From NCBI RefSeq assembly GCF_000013025.1, contig NC_008358.1:372001-436000 (forward strand): a stretch of DNA of 64,000 nt. The letters are read 5' to 3'. Below, piece by piece: positions 1 to 11,440 of this stretch. The number at the start of each line of letters is the position of its first letter. Positions within the stretch are counted from its first letter, which is position 1. The notes below the pieces were generated by a model. The model made no database searches. It was not told the DNA's origin and saw only the letters and a program-made list of their open reading frames with translations. This stretch comes from Hyphomonas neptunium ATCC 15444. GTDB taxonomy: Bacteria; Pseudomonadota; Alphaproteobacteria; Caulobacterales; Hyphomonadaceae. The position numbers were made by a program, and so were the translations under genes.

Positions 1-28
1 TGAGGTTTTCGGGAAGATTTACCCTCCG

Positions 29-52
29 GCCCATCCCTTTGAGGGGATGGGC
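29..52. repeat. GC-rich hairpin downstream of small minus-strand gene
   Basis: GCCCATCCC (29-37) pairs with GGGATGGGC (44-52) across a 6-base loop. There is no T-run on either side, so it is not a textbook intrinsic terminator. A second inverted repeat, CTGCCTTTCC (108-117) with GGAAAGGCAG (132-141), lies between it and the end of the small gene at 157. Both could form the 3' end of that transcript; this is inference. Confidence 0.4.
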
Positions 53-156
53 GAGGAGGGGATCGCACCGGCGCTTTGGGGGAGGGGACGCATCCGGGCG
101 ATCTCAGCTGCCTTTCCTGAGGGGGAGAGATGGAAAGGCAGTAGATGGGGGGCAGA

Positions 157-339
157 TCAGGCGCGCGCGGCGCGGCGATCCCAGCGTTCCTGGCGGCGAG
201 CCAGGATGTTGAGGCGGACCAGAGCGTCGCGGGCAGTTTCCTGACCGGCGGTGCGTGCAGGCTGGGTGTCCATTGCCGGGCGCTGGACATTCTCGATCAC
301 CATATCGGCGGCGGGCGAGAGGTTAATTTCCGTTTTCAT
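157..339 (-). CDS. small hypothetical protein, 60 aa
   Basis: This is a 60-residue protein that I do not recognise. It has an acidic/neutral N-terminal half and a strongly basic C-terminal half (RLNILARRQERWDRRAARA). It has no signal peptide, membrane segment or cysteine. Support for a real gene is the start context: AAGG sits 8 bases upstream of the ATG, inside an unusually AT-rich stretch of this GC-rich window. A full TTAA-N7-TTAA CtrA-type box (341-355) directly abuts the start codon and overlaps the ribosome binding site, which suggests cell-cycle control, probably repression given its position. It is transcribed divergently from the aminopeptidase P gene. The function is unknown, and it could still be a chance reading frame. 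Confidence 0.5.
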   Translation of the reverse strand: MKTEINLSPAADMVIENVQRPAMDTQPARTAGQETARDALVRLNILARRQERWDRRAARA

Positions 340-340
340 G

Positions 341-355
341 TTAATACCTTGTTAA
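341..355 (-). promoter_or_regulatory. CtrA-type box TTAA-N7-TTAA
   Basis: On the minus strand the site reads TTAACAAGGTATTAA and is followed by C, matching the alphaproteobacterial CtrA consensus TTAA-N7-TTAAC. It ends two bases before the start codon of the 60-aa gene, so a bound regulator would more likely block than activate that gene. A separate palindrome, TTGCTGC-ggc-GCAGCAA (364-380), lies just beyond it. Assignment to CtrA is by consensus only. Confidence 0.5.
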
Positions 356-503
356 TGCTTATTTTGCTGCGGCGCAGCAATGTCTGTGTGCGGCGTATAT
401 AGGGTGCGAGCTAAACAAAACAGTATGGAAAGTGACATTTTTCCATGCGCATTTGCATAGCTCGCTTGCTTCCCGGCGGCGTCAGATGGCGCTATGAAGG
501 GGC

Positions 504-2315
504 ATGAGACAGACATTTGACATCAAGGGCGGGCCGCAGGACGGCCGTACCCATCTTCCGCTTCTTCGCCGCCAGCTCGAGCGCCAGGGCCTTGATGGCC
601 TCTACGTGCCCCATGACGACGAGTATCAGAACGAATACCTGCCCGACGCGAATGAGCGTCTGGCCTGGGCGACCGGTTTCACCGGCTCGTTTGGCTCGGC
701 GTTTGTGTTCCTGGACACGGCGGTGCTGTTTGCCGACGGGCGCTATACGCTGCAGGCCGCCGACCAGACCGATCCGGCGCTGTTTGAGGTGGTGGGCATT
801 CCCGATCCCGGTGCGTTCGGCTGGCTGGCCCAGCAGGCGCTCAAGGGCAAACGGGTGGGCTATGACGCGCGCCTGATGAGCCCGAATGATGTGGCCGCGC
901 TGGCCGCGGCGGCGGCAAAGGCCGGGGCCGAGCTGGTGTCGGTTGAGGAAAACCCAATCGATGCGGCCTGGCAGGATCGCCCGCCCCAGCCGATGGCGAA
1001 GGTGGTGCCCCATGCGGTGAAGCATGCCGGCGTTGCCCATACCGACAAGCTGGAAGCGGTCGGCGCGCAGCTGGCGCGCGACGGGGCGGATGCTGCCGTC
1101 TTGACCTCGCCGGCCTCGCTGGCCTGGGCGTTCAATATCCGGGGCGGAGATGTGAGCTGTACGCCGCTGCCGCTGGGCCGGGCCATTCTCAATGCGGACG
1201 GTTCGGCAGAGCTGTTCATTGATGAGGAAAAGACCGACGCGGCGCTGCGCCGGCATCTGGGCAACAGGGTGACCCTCCGTCCTCTGAGCAAGCTGGACGA
1301 GGGGCTGAAAGGCCTGGCCGGCAAGACGGTGAGCCTTGACCCGGATGTGGCATCGTCCTGGTTTTTTGACGAGCTGAAGGCAGCCGGGGCACGGGTGCTG
1401 CGCCAGCGCGACCCCGTGGCGATCCCGCGCGCCTGCAAGAATGACGCGGAAATCAAGGGCACGACGGCGGCGCACGCACGCGACGGCATTGCGCTGACCC
1501 GGTTTCTCCACTGGCTGGATACGGCAGCCCAGAGCGGGGAGGTGACCGAGATCGAAGCGGTGATGAAGCTGGAAGCGTTCCGTGAGGAACTCGGCTCGAT
1601 GACCGATCTGTCCTTCCCGTCAATCTCCGGCGCAGGGCCCCATGGCGCGCTGCCCCATTACCGTGTCTCGACCGCGTCTGACCGCAAGCTGGAGCGGGGC
1701 TCGCTGTTCCTGATCGATTCGGGCGGGCAGTATCTGGACGGGACAACGGACGTGACCCGGACGGTGCCGATCGGCGAGGCGACGGACGAAATGCGCGCCA
1801 ACTATACCCGCGTGCTGAAGGGGCATATTGCGCTCGCCGCGGTGCGCTTTCCGCCCGGCACTACGGGCACGCATCTTGATGTGCTGGCGCGCCATGCCCT
1901 CTGGCAGGCCGGGCTGGACTATCAGCACGGCACCGGCCACGGCGTGGGCGTATATCTGGGCGTGCATGAAGGTCCCCACCGGATCGCCAAGCCGTGGAAC
2001 GCGGTGCCGCTGATGCCGGGGATGATCGTGTCCAACGAGCCGGGCTTCTACAAGGCCGGCGAATACGGCATCCGGATCGAGAATCTGCAATATGTAACGC
2101 CTGCGGAGGATATTCTGGGCGGCGAGATTGCGATGCACGGCTTTGAATGCCTGACCTTTGCCCCGCTCGCGCGGGACCTGATCGACATCAAGATGCTCTC
2201 CAAAGACGAGCGCAAATGGGTGAACGATTACCACAAGCGCGTGATGAAGGTTCTTGGCCGCAAGCTCGACGGCGAGGTCAAGGAATGGCTGAAGGCGGCG
2301 TGTGCCCGAATTTGA
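504..2315 (+). CDS. pepP: Xaa-Pro aminopeptidase (aminopeptidase P, M24B)
   Basis: This cytosolic metallopeptidase removes an N-terminal residue preceding proline. Its 603 residues match the long three-domain form: two creatinase-N-like domains (about 15-140 and 150-315), the pita-bread M24 catalytic domain (about 320-540) and the short M24_C tail (about 545-600). All five metal ligands can be placed: D405 and D416 (spaced 11, in DSGG and TTDVTRT), H479 in GTGHGVG, E512 in SNEPG and E526 in RIENL. The run AAGGGG lies immediately before the ATG. The gene stands alone; the next gene begins 95 bases downstream in the same direction. Eukaryote-type APP1 has the same architecture. The family call is secure. 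Confidence 0.93.
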   Translation: MRQTFDIKGGPQDGRTHLPLLRRQLERQGLDGLYVPHDDEYQNEYLPDANERLAWATGFTGSFGSAFVFLDTAVLFADGRYTLQAADQTDPALFEVVGIPDPGAFGWLAQQALKGKRVGYDARLMSPNDVAALAAAAAKAGAELVSVEENPIDAAWQDRPPQPMAKVVPHAVKHAGVAHTDKLEAVGAQLARDGADAAVLTSPASLAWAFNIRGGDVSCTPLPLGRAILNADGSAELFIDEEKTDAALRRHLGNRVTLRPLSKLDEGLKGLAGKTVSLDPDVASSWFFDELKAAGARVLRQRDPVAIPRACKNDAEIKGTTAAHARDGIALTRFLHWLDTAAQSGEVTEIEAVMKLEAFREELGSMTDLSFPSISGAGPHGALPHYRVSTASDRKLERGSLFLIDSGGQYLDGTTDVTRTVPIGEATDEMRANYTRVLKGHIALAAVRFPPGTTGTHLDVLARHALWQAGLDYQHGTGHGVGVYLGVHEGPHRIAKPWNAVPLMPGMIVSNEPGFYKAGEYGIRIENLQYVTPAEDILGGEIAMHGFECLTFAPLARDLIDIKMLSKDERKWVNDYHKRVMKVLGRKLDGEVKEWLKAACARI

Positions 2316-2409
2316 GGCAGCGCCGCTTTTCTGGGCAGGGAAAGCCCCGTTCCATCTTCAGGCGGCGGAGGGGCCGGTCTAATCCTGAGTCTGCTTGAGG
2401 GAGGCAGAC

Positions 2410-2886
2410 TTGGATATTCAAACATTGTTGACGCCGGTGACGGGACTTTTGCCCGCGGCCTGGAGTGAAGATACGCGCGTGCTGGTGGTCGAGCTCGGCG
2501 CGGGGGTGATCGTGTTCGCGCTGATGGTGCTGGCCGCGCGCCTGTTCGTAGGGGGGCGGCGGAAGCGGGCAGCCGTTGAGGCGGGGCATGCGCCGGCCGC
2601 TTCTGAGTTGACGGCTGCTGAACCGGCCGCCGAAGGCACGCCCTGCGCGCGCGGTCCTAACCTCGACCCGGAAGAGTGGGTTTCCGGCAATGTGATCCAT
2701 CTCGACCGTTACCGGGCGGTCGGCTTTATCCGGTGCGACCGGGTGAAAAGCCCGGTGCGCTTTGCGATGCCTGATCTTCTGGAGGGGGCCGCGCGGGCGC
2801 CGCGTGTTGGGGAGAAGGTGCGCTTCAAGGGCCGCCATGGCGCCCGGCGACGTCCGGTGGCCGATGTGGTGGAGCGGGCCGGATAA
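2410..2886 (+). CDS. membrane-anchored protein with cold-shock-like C-terminal domain
   Basis: The product is 158 residues. I chose the TTG at 2410 because GAGGGAGG (2397-2404) sits 5 bases upstream; an in-frame TTG at 2395 lies before that site. One hydrophobic segment (about residues 23-47) is followed by an Arg/Lys-rich stop-transfer and an Ala/Glu-rich linker. The C-terminal third (about 88-155) has a cold-shock/OB-fold pattern: an opening G-N-V strand, the GFI motif of the aromatic RNA-binding patch, then VRF and a GEKVRF strand. The usual FVH motif is degenerate. Inference: an inner-membrane-tethered nucleic-acid or ligand-binding OB fold with the C-terminus in the cytoplasm. The gene is convergent with the fucosidase gene. 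No named family is certain. Confidence 0.7.
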   Translation: MDIQTLLTPVTGLLPAAWSEDTRVLVVELGAGVIVFALMVLAARLFVGGRRKRAAVEAGHAPAASELTAAEPAAEGTPCARGPNLDPEEWVSGNVIHLDRYRAVGFIRCDRVKSPVRFAMPDLLEGAARAPRVGEKVRFKGRHGARRRPVADVVERAG

Positions 2887-2904
2887 GGGCAAGCCTTAAA
2901 AAAG

Positions 2905-2932
2905 ACGCCTCCGATGATGTCATCGGAGGCGT
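2905..2932 (-). terminator. intrinsic terminator of the fucosidase gene
   Basis: ACGCCTCCGATGA (2905-2917) and TCATCGGAGGCGT (2920-2932) form a perfect 13-bp stem with a 2-base spacer. Reading leftward the stem is followed by CTTTTTT (2898-2904), so it terminates the minus-strand gene. Its position between convergent genes lets it also insulate the plus-strand transcript, where a T-run is lacking. Confidence 0.85.
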
Positions 2933-2969
2933 TGTGAGGTCCAGGCTGAAGTCCGGGAGGACGCCGGGA

Positions 2970-4094
2970 TCAGGATTTGAGGTGTTGCCCCAGCGCGCGC
3001 AGCGGCACTTTCTGGAGGTCCGGGATCGAGCCGTCGGCGAGCGGGCCGATATTGATCAGCAGGTTGCCGCGTTTCGAGGTGACGTGCTTATAGAGATCAA
3101 TCACTTCCTCGCTCGACATATAGTCTTCCGGGATTTCCGCTGAGTTGTAGCCAAAGCCGAGGCCGAGCCCGCGGCAGGCTTCCCATTTATGTTCTTTGGG
3201 CACGACGCCCAGGCCAAACTCGACGCAGCGATAATCGGCAAAGGGGGCAGGGGTTTCTTCCTGCTGTCCGCCTGCGGAGCGTTCCTTCATCGTGTCGTTG
3301 AAGCCCTTGAGGGTGGCCGGATCGCGCAGGGCGTTGAAGAAGTCTTCCGATGCAAACCAGCGGTCGTTGGTAACGCCGTCGGGCACGGCTTTATAATAAT
3401 AGTCGAGCAGGACGGGCACATCCGCAGCATTGGGCCAGCAGATGTCGTTCCAGAAGATCGATGGTTTGTAACGGTCTATCAGCTCCTTGGCCTGGGCGAG
3501 GGCGTATTGGCGGTAATCTTCCTCGGTCGGCACGGCGGCAAACATGTCGCCCATATTGGCGATGGGCGTGTCGCGGAAGGTCCAGTCGAGGCCGCCGGAA
3601 TAATAGAGGCCGAAGCGCAGGCCACGGGCGCGCACGGCGTCTGCCAGCTCGCCGACAAAGTCACGCTCGCTGTGCCAGCCGGGGCGGTGGGGGTTTTCAA
3701 TTTCGGTTGGCCAGAGGCAGTAGCCGTCATGGTGTTTGGTGACGAAGACGCAATGGGTGGCGCCGCACTCGACGAAGAAATCGGCCCATTCATTGGCGTC
3801 GAACTTCTGGGAGAGGGCGTCGAATTCCGGGCGGAATTCCGCATACGGCTTGTCGCCGTAAAGCTCTTTGTGGCGCTTGCGGGTTTCGCTGCCTTCGACC
3901 CGGACAGCGTTGTCATACCATTCCGAATAGGGGGTCATCACCGCGCTCATATAATAGTCGTCGCCGTGAAGCTCGTGGATGGCGCGGCCGCGCGGCGCCC
4001 AGGCGGGGATGGTGAACATGCCCCAGTGAATGAAGATGCCGAGCTGAGGCTTTGCAAACCATTCCGGACACGGGCGGCCATTGGGACCAATCAT
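2970..4094 (-). CDS. alpha-L-fucosidase-like glycoside hydrolase, GH29
   Basis: The 374-residue protein is a GH29 (beta/alpha)8 barrel that hydrolyses alpha-L-fucosides. It starts with the family's W-F-x-x-x-x-G-I-F-I-H-W-G motif (about 12-25), contains the TKHHDGYCLW loop (119-128) and has the retaining nucleophile D217 in FWNDICW. It ends with the GNLLINIGP-DGSIP segment and stops there, so the C-terminal beta-sandwich found in most GH29 enzymes is absent. The ATG at 4094 is preceded by GGGAGGAGAG; a GTG five codons earlier lies within that ribosome binding site. No signal peptide is visible, so it is probably cytoplasmic. The DUF2459 gene is 21 bases upstream, likely cotranscribed. The acid/base residue cannot be assigned by eye. 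Confidence 0.85.
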   Translation of the reverse strand: MIGPNGRPCPEWFAKPQLGIFIHWGMFTIPAWAPRGRAIHELHGDDYYMSAVMTPYSEWYDNAVRVEGSETRKRHKELYGDKPYAEFRPEFDALSQKFDANEWADFFVECGATHCVFVTKHHDGYCLWPTEIENPHRPGWHSERDFVGELADAVRARGLRFGLYYSGGLDWTFRDTPIANMGDMFAAVPTEEDYRQYALAQAKELIDRYKPSIFWNDICWPNAADVPVLLDYYYKAVPDGVTNDRWFASEDFFNALRDPATLKGFNDTMKERSAGGQQEETPAPFADYRCVEFGLGVVPKEHKWEACRGLGLGFGYNSAEIPEDYMSSEEVIDLYKHVTSKRGNLLINIGPLADGSIPDLQKVPLRALGQHLKS

Positions 4095-4115
4095 ATTCTC
4101 TCCTCCCACATTATT

Positions 4116-4847
4116 CTATTCGACTAGTGTTACCTCCTCGGTACGCGTCTCCTCGGCCTTTCGCAAGGGTGACGTAACGTTCCATGCAAAGGGCGCGAAG
4201 AGGGAGCGGGGGAGGCCCGCCTTGCCCAGCGCCGCAGCGGTCCACTGATTGCAGGTGTTGAACATGCTGTAGCGCCCCGTCGCATGGACGAGGATTTCGC
4301 CCGGTACCGGTGTGGGGATAACGCTGAACTGGCCGTCGCTGTCGCGTTCGAAGGTGTCGCGGATATGGTCGATTATGGCGCCGCGCCCTTCATTATCGAC
4401 CGGGATCGGCTCGCAGAACTCGTCTACCGACCCGCCATCGACCGGCACGATCCGCACGGCGGTGTCGTTCATGCCGGCCAGCGCGCTGAGCACGCGGCCG
4501 GCTGTCATGTCCTCAGGCTGGAGCACGCGGGTGAAAAAGACCGAGTCGCCCCAGCCAAACAGGACATAGGTGTTTGGCGGCAACCAGGCGGGCAACTCGT
4601 CTTTCAGCTCCTCCGACCAGTCGAACAGCGGATCATAAAGGGGGATCGCAATGTCGGTATGGAAGGGCGCCTGGCAGAGGTAGGTGGCGGGCGTGGCGGC
4701 GTCTGCGAGTTGCGGGCGCCCGCCAGACGCCAGTTTCTCCGAAAGCCAGGCAGCGCCGAGATACCAGAAGCACAGGATCAGCAGCGCCGCCAAAGTCAGC
4801 CCTGCCCATTTCAGGACCTTGATGATCTGCGCGTGCCCGAAAGTCAC
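4116..4847 (-). CDS. DUF2459 / TIGR02117 family membrane-anchored protein
   Basis: The product is 243 residues, starting at GTG 4847 with AGGAGG four bases upstream; an ATG 18 codons further up has no such site. One N-terminal membrane segment (about 11-32) precedes a soluble domain that carries the DUF2459 hallmarks: a conserved F-HTDIAIP strand followed by W, and a Y-V-L-FGWGDSVFF motif in the middle. The family was first noticed near urease genes and has no proven activity. Here it is followed at 21 bases by the fucosidase gene, which gives no clear functional link. Recognition is from motif memory; the assignment is good, the function unknown. Confidence 0.75.
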   Translation of the reverse strand: MTFGHAQIIKVLKWAGLTLAALLILCFWYLGAAWLSEKLASGGRPQLADAATPATYLCQAPFHTDIAIPLYDPLFDWSEELKDELPAWLPPNTYVLFGWGDSVFFTRVLQPEDMTAGRVLSALAGMNDTAVRIVPVDGGSVDEFCEPIPVDNEGRGAIIDHIRDTFERDSDGQFSVIPTPVPGEILVHATGRYSMFNTCNQWTAAALGKAGLPRSLFAPFAWNVTSPLRKAEETRTEEVTLVE

Positions 4848-4943
4848 CCCGCCTCCTGATTGCGTCTCCCCTCGGGGCCTTGAGGCAGAGGATGGGGCCA
4901 AGCCGTGTTTCTGCGCAAGCCCATGATTCGGAATTGAATCCAG

Positions 4944-4972
4944 TTGTTCCTATTTTGTTCTCATGCTATGTG
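4944..4972 (+). promoter_or_regulatory. recN promoter with SOS (LexA) box GTTC-N7-GTTC
   Basis: GTTC at 4946-4949 and GTTC at 4957-4960 are separated by exactly 7 bases, the alphaproteobacterial LexA operator. It overlaps a plausible sigma-70 promoter: TTGTTC (4944-4949), 17-base spacer, TATGTG (4967-4972). Predicted transcription would begin about at the recN ATG (4979), giving a leaderless or nearly leaderless mRNA. The operator is seen directly; the promoter call is inference. Confidence 0.8.
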
Positions 4973-4978
4973 CCCCTT

Positions 4979-8766
<3,788 letters not shown>

Positions 8767-8776
8767 GGGGCAGGGG

Positions 8777-8800
8777 CCCGGCGGGTTATTTGCCGCCGGG
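8777..8800. terminator. hairpin between convergent ligA and bamD
   Basis: CCCGGCGG (8777-8784) pairs with CCGCCGGG (8793-8800). The 8-base loop GTTATTTG contains the bamD stop codon (8786-8788 on the minus strand). The stem is strong, but only a weak U-rich stretch is present, so termination in either direction is plausible rather than certain. Confidence 0.5.
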
Positions 8801-9619
8801 GATCAGCCGCTGGAGGAAGGTCCGGCGCGTGGTTTCGTCAACCGCTTCGGGGTTCAGCCCTTCATTGGTCAGCAGCCGGTAGCTCATCTGATACCAGTCG
8901 CTGCCCGGATAGTTATGACCGAGCGTTGCCCCGGCCACGACGGCCTGATCGCGCAGGCCCAGCGTCAGATAGGCTTCGACGAGGCGGTGGAGGGCTTCCT
9001 CGGAGTGGGAGGTGGTCTGGTAATCGGTCACGACCTTGCGGAAGCGGTTGACCGCGGCGAGGGTCTGGTTCGAGCGCAGATACCAGCGGCCGACGGTCAT
9101 TTCCTTACCGGCCAGCTGATCGTTGACCATGTCCAGCTTCACGCGCGCATCGCGGGCGTATTCGCTTTCAGGATAGCGGCGGATGACTTCAAGCAGCGCG
9201 TTACGCGCGCTTTCGGTTGTGGCCTGGTCGCGGCCAACATCGGTGATCTGGTCGAAATGGTTCAGCGCTATCAGATAGTAGGCGTATTCGGCTTCCGAGC
9301 CGCCCGGATGAAGCGAGAGATAGCGTTCTGCCCCGGTGATGGATGTGGTGTAGTCGCGCGAGCGATAGGAGGCATAGGCCGACATGACCATCGCGCGGCG
9401 GGCCCATTCGGAATAGGGGTGCTGGCGCTCGACTTCCTCGAAGAACAGTTTGGCGCGCGTATAATCGCGGCGATCGAGCCGGTCGGTCCCCTGATTGTAA
9501 AGCTGTTCGACGGGGCGCTCGACATAGGCGAGTTCCGGGTTCCGGCGCGTGGAGGAGCAGGCGGTGATGAGAAGGGCACCGGCCAGAATCACGAGGGGAA
9601 GGGGCGTCAGTTTCGGCAT
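8786..9619 (-). CDS. bamD: outer membrane assembly lipoprotein BamD
   Basis: BamD is the essential TPR lipoprotein of the BAM complex that inserts beta-barrel proteins. The 277-residue product has a lipoprotein signal with lipobox LITAC (C20), then five TPR-like helical pairs (about 40-240), including YNQGTDRLDRRDYTRAKLFF and the HPGGSEAEYAYYLIAL region typical of BamD/YfiO. The start at 9619 is set by the signal peptide; the frame stays open for 79 codons upstream without reason to be used. It sits between recN-ligA and lpxC, as in many alphaproteobacteria. It is transcribed divergently from the XRE regulator. Confidence 0.94.
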   Translation of the reverse strand: MPKLTPLPLVILAGALLITACSSTRRNPELAYVERPVEQLYNQGTDRLDRRDYTRAKLFFEEVERQHPYSEWARRAMVMSAYASYRSRDYTTSITGAERYLSLHPGGSEAEYAYYLIALNHFDQITDVGRDQATTESARNALLEVIRRYPESEYARDARVKLDMVNDQLAGKEMTVGRWYLRSNQTLAAVNRFRKVVTDYQTTSHSEEALHRLVEAYLTLGLRDQAVVAGATLGHNYPGSDWYQMSYRLLTNEGLNPEAVDETTRRTFLQRLIPGGK

Positions 9620-9842
9620 GCAGTGCGGCCTCGCGCTGTCAGAACAATTCGTCAGCTTGATTAGACCGGAATGTGCGCGGTTTCCAAGGCCGTTTGTCAT
9701 CTTGGGCAACTGCGGCGGGGGCAGACAAGCCCTTGCCCTTTTGGAGGTGTGCTCTACGTCTGACGGGTGTAGGCTTCTTTGTTCCGCTACGGAAACGGGT
9801 GGAGGGGTATCCGGAAACCCGTTGGCACAGTCAGGTGATCCC

Positions 9843-10274
9843 ATGAAACCGATCAAACTGAGCGACGCAAATCAGGTAGACCGTCAGGTCGGTGAGCGTA
9901 TGCGCCGCCGGCGTATCCTGCTTGGTTTGACGCAGGATCAGGTCGCCGATGCGCTCGGCATTTCCTATCAACAGATCCAGAAATACGAGACCGGGGCAAA
10001 CCGGATCAGCGCCGGGCGTCTGGCGCAGATTGCCGAAGTGCTCGAAGTTCTGCCCGGTTGGTTCTTTGGCGTGCCCGAAGCGGCCGACGCGCCGGGGAGT
10101 TCTTCGCGCGCGGTAATTGAGCTGGTCCGCAACTTTTCGCGCATCGAGGACGAGCGTGTGCGCACCCATCTCATGGCATTGATGCGGTCATTGTCGGGCA
10201 GTGGCGAGGGCGAGTCCGCGGAGCTGGAGGGCCAACGCCCGCAGGCCAATGGCGGCATCAGCGGCCAGGCCTGA
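9843..10274 (+). CDS. XRE-family helix-turn-helix regulator
   Basis: This is a 143-residue DNA-binding protein. A Cro/C1-type HTH covers about residues 15-72, with the motif LGLTQDQVADALGISYQQIQ and a following KYETGANRISAGRL helix. This resembles the short alphaproteobacterial regulators related to rhizobial PraR; that link is from memory. The C-terminal half is helical and charged, with no ligand domain. AGGTGA lies 4 bases before the ATG. The upstream 223-bp divergent region with bamD contains AACGGGT (9794-9800) and ACCCGTT (9817-9823), a 7-bp inverted repeat that could be an autoregulatory operator. The target genes are unknown. Confidence 0.85.
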   Translation: MKPIKLSDANQVDRQVGERMRRRRILLGLTQDQVADALGISYQQIQKYETGANRISAGRLAQIAEVLEVLPGWFFGVPEAADAPGSSSRAVIELVRNFSRIEDERVRTHLMALMRSLSGSGEGESAELEGQRPQANGGISGQA

Positions 10275-10278
10275 ACCG

Positions 10279-10292
10279 TTCAAGCGCTTGAA
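10279..10292. repeat. 14-bp perfect palindrome between convergent genes
   Basis: TTCAAGCGCTTGAA reads the same on both strands and almost fills the 19-base gap between the XRE gene stop (10274) and the lpxC stop (10294). There is no loop and no T-run, so it fits a protein-binding site better than an intrinsic terminator. Confidence 0.5.
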
Positions 10293-10293
10293 A

Positions 10294-11205
10294 TCAAACG
10301 GCGGCGCGGATGTTTTCGGCCGCTTCTGCGGGCTTGCCGGCTTCTTCCCAGCACCAGGCAGAAGGATTGGCCAGCAGGGCGCGCACCAGCTTGTTGTTGA
10401 TCGCGTGGCCGGGCTGGACGGCGTCATAGGCTCCGGCAATCGGCGCGCCGGCGAGCATCAAATCGCCCACAGCGTCGAGCATCTTGTGGCGGATGAACTC
10501 ATCTTCCACGCGCAGGCCTTCAGGGTTCATGATGCCTTCGTCGCCGATCACCACAGCGTTTTCGAGCGAGCCGCCACGGGCAAGGCCCATGGAGCGCAGC
10601 ATATCGACATCGCGGGCGAAGCCGAAGGTGCGGGCAAAGGCGAGATCGCGGGCAAAGCTGCCGGGGACGAGGCGCAGGGCCATCTGCTGAACGCCGATGG
10701 TCTGGTCGGTATATTCGATGCGGGCGCGCATGGTGAGGCTGTCATCGGCGACCGGTGAGAGCGAGGCGCGCTTGGGGCCGTCAATAACTTCAACCTTTTC
10801 AAGCACGCGGATGCGGCGGCGCAGGGCGCCCTGGGCCTTGAGGCCGGCGAGCATCATCAGCTCGTAGAAGACCGAAGAGGAGCCGTCCATGATGGGGACT
10901 TCCTGGGCGTCGATTTCAACGATGAGGTTGTCGATGCCGAGGCCCGCGATGGCGGCGAGCAGGTGTTCGACGACCGCGACAGAGACGCCATGTTCATTGG
11001 CGATAGTGGTGCCGAGCTGGGTGTCGCTGACGGTCTCGGCATGGGCGAGGACCGTGCCGGTGCCTTTGGGGACATCGGTGCGCAGGAACACAATCCCTGT
11101 GTTTACAGGGGCAGGGCGCAGGTTCAGGCGGGCGCGCACGCCGCTGTGCACGCCGACACCGGCGCAGCTTACGGCTTTCGCGAGAGTGTGTTGCATGTCG
11201 CCCAT
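10294..11205 (-). CDS. lpxC: UDP-3-O-acyl-N-acetylglucosamine deacetylase
   Basis: LpxC carries out the committed, zinc-dependent deacetylation step of lipid A synthesis. The product is 303 residues from ATG 11205, which has AGGTG 9 bases upstream; ATG 11196 (three codons later) is an equal alternative, and an ATG at 11283 would add a non-conserved extension. The N-terminal family motif GVGVHSG is present. The zinc ligands are visible: H81 in VEHLLAA, H240 and D244 in EFIRHKMLDAVGD. The catalytic general-acid histidine is H267 in PGHAINNKL. It lies downstream of ftsZ, separated by a terminator and a 282-bp region, so it probably has its own promoter. Confidence 0.96.
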   Translation of the reverse strand: MGDMQHTLAKAVSCAGVGVHSGVRARLNLRPAPVNTGIVFLRTDVPKGTGTVLAHAETVSDTQLGTTIANEHGVSVAVVEHLLAAIAGLGIDNLIVEIDAQEVPIMDGSSSVFYELMMLAGLKAQGALRRRIRVLEKVEVIDGPKRASLSPVADDSLTMRARIEYTDQTIGVQQMALRLVPGSFARDLAFARTFGFARDVDMLRSMGLARGGSLENAVVIGDEGIMNPEGLRVEDEFIRHKMLDAVGDLMLAGAPIAGAYDAVQPGHAINNKLVRALLANPSAWCWEEAGKPAEAAENIRAAV

Positions 11206-11283
11206 GAAACCAGACACCTGAATTGCGGCTGCACGGGGCGCAGCCTTCGGAGTCCATTTGGCAATGCTGGGGGAAAGCATCAA

Positions 11284-11303
11284 AACACGCGATATTGCGT
11301 GTT
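11284..11303. promoter_or_regulatory. 20-bp imperfect palindrome upstream of lpxC
   Basis: AACACGC (11284-11290) and GCGTGTT (11297-11303) flank GATATT, giving a dyad with only one mismatched central pair. It lies about 80 bp upstream of the lpxC start, in the 282-bp lpxC-ftsZ gap, which is otherwise AT-richer than the genes (for example TGTAAAATATAG near 11338). An operator or promoter-associated site for lpxC is inferred. Confidence 0.45.
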
Positions 11304-11400
11304 GTTACAATCCGGGACGCTGGAACGGGCTAGTGCATTGTAAAATATAGGGACATTCGTGTAACAAAGCGTGTCACCGCAGGGCCACACTGCGCCTGAT

Positions 11401-11440
11401 TCCGGACAAACGCGGACAAATCAGGACAAAACGGGACACG
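11401..11440. repeat. four 10-bp tandem units with GGACA core
   Basis: The + strand reads as four 10-mers: TCCGGACAAA, CGCGGACAAA, TCAGGACAAA and ACGGGACACG. The GGACA core is kept in all four and the last unit runs into the ftsZ terminator stem. A related array occurs at 52229-52258. Confidence 0.7.

Noticed and set aside
11401-11440. CRISPR-like array
   Set aside because: Units are 10 bp without spacers, and no cas genes are present; tandem repeats describe it better.
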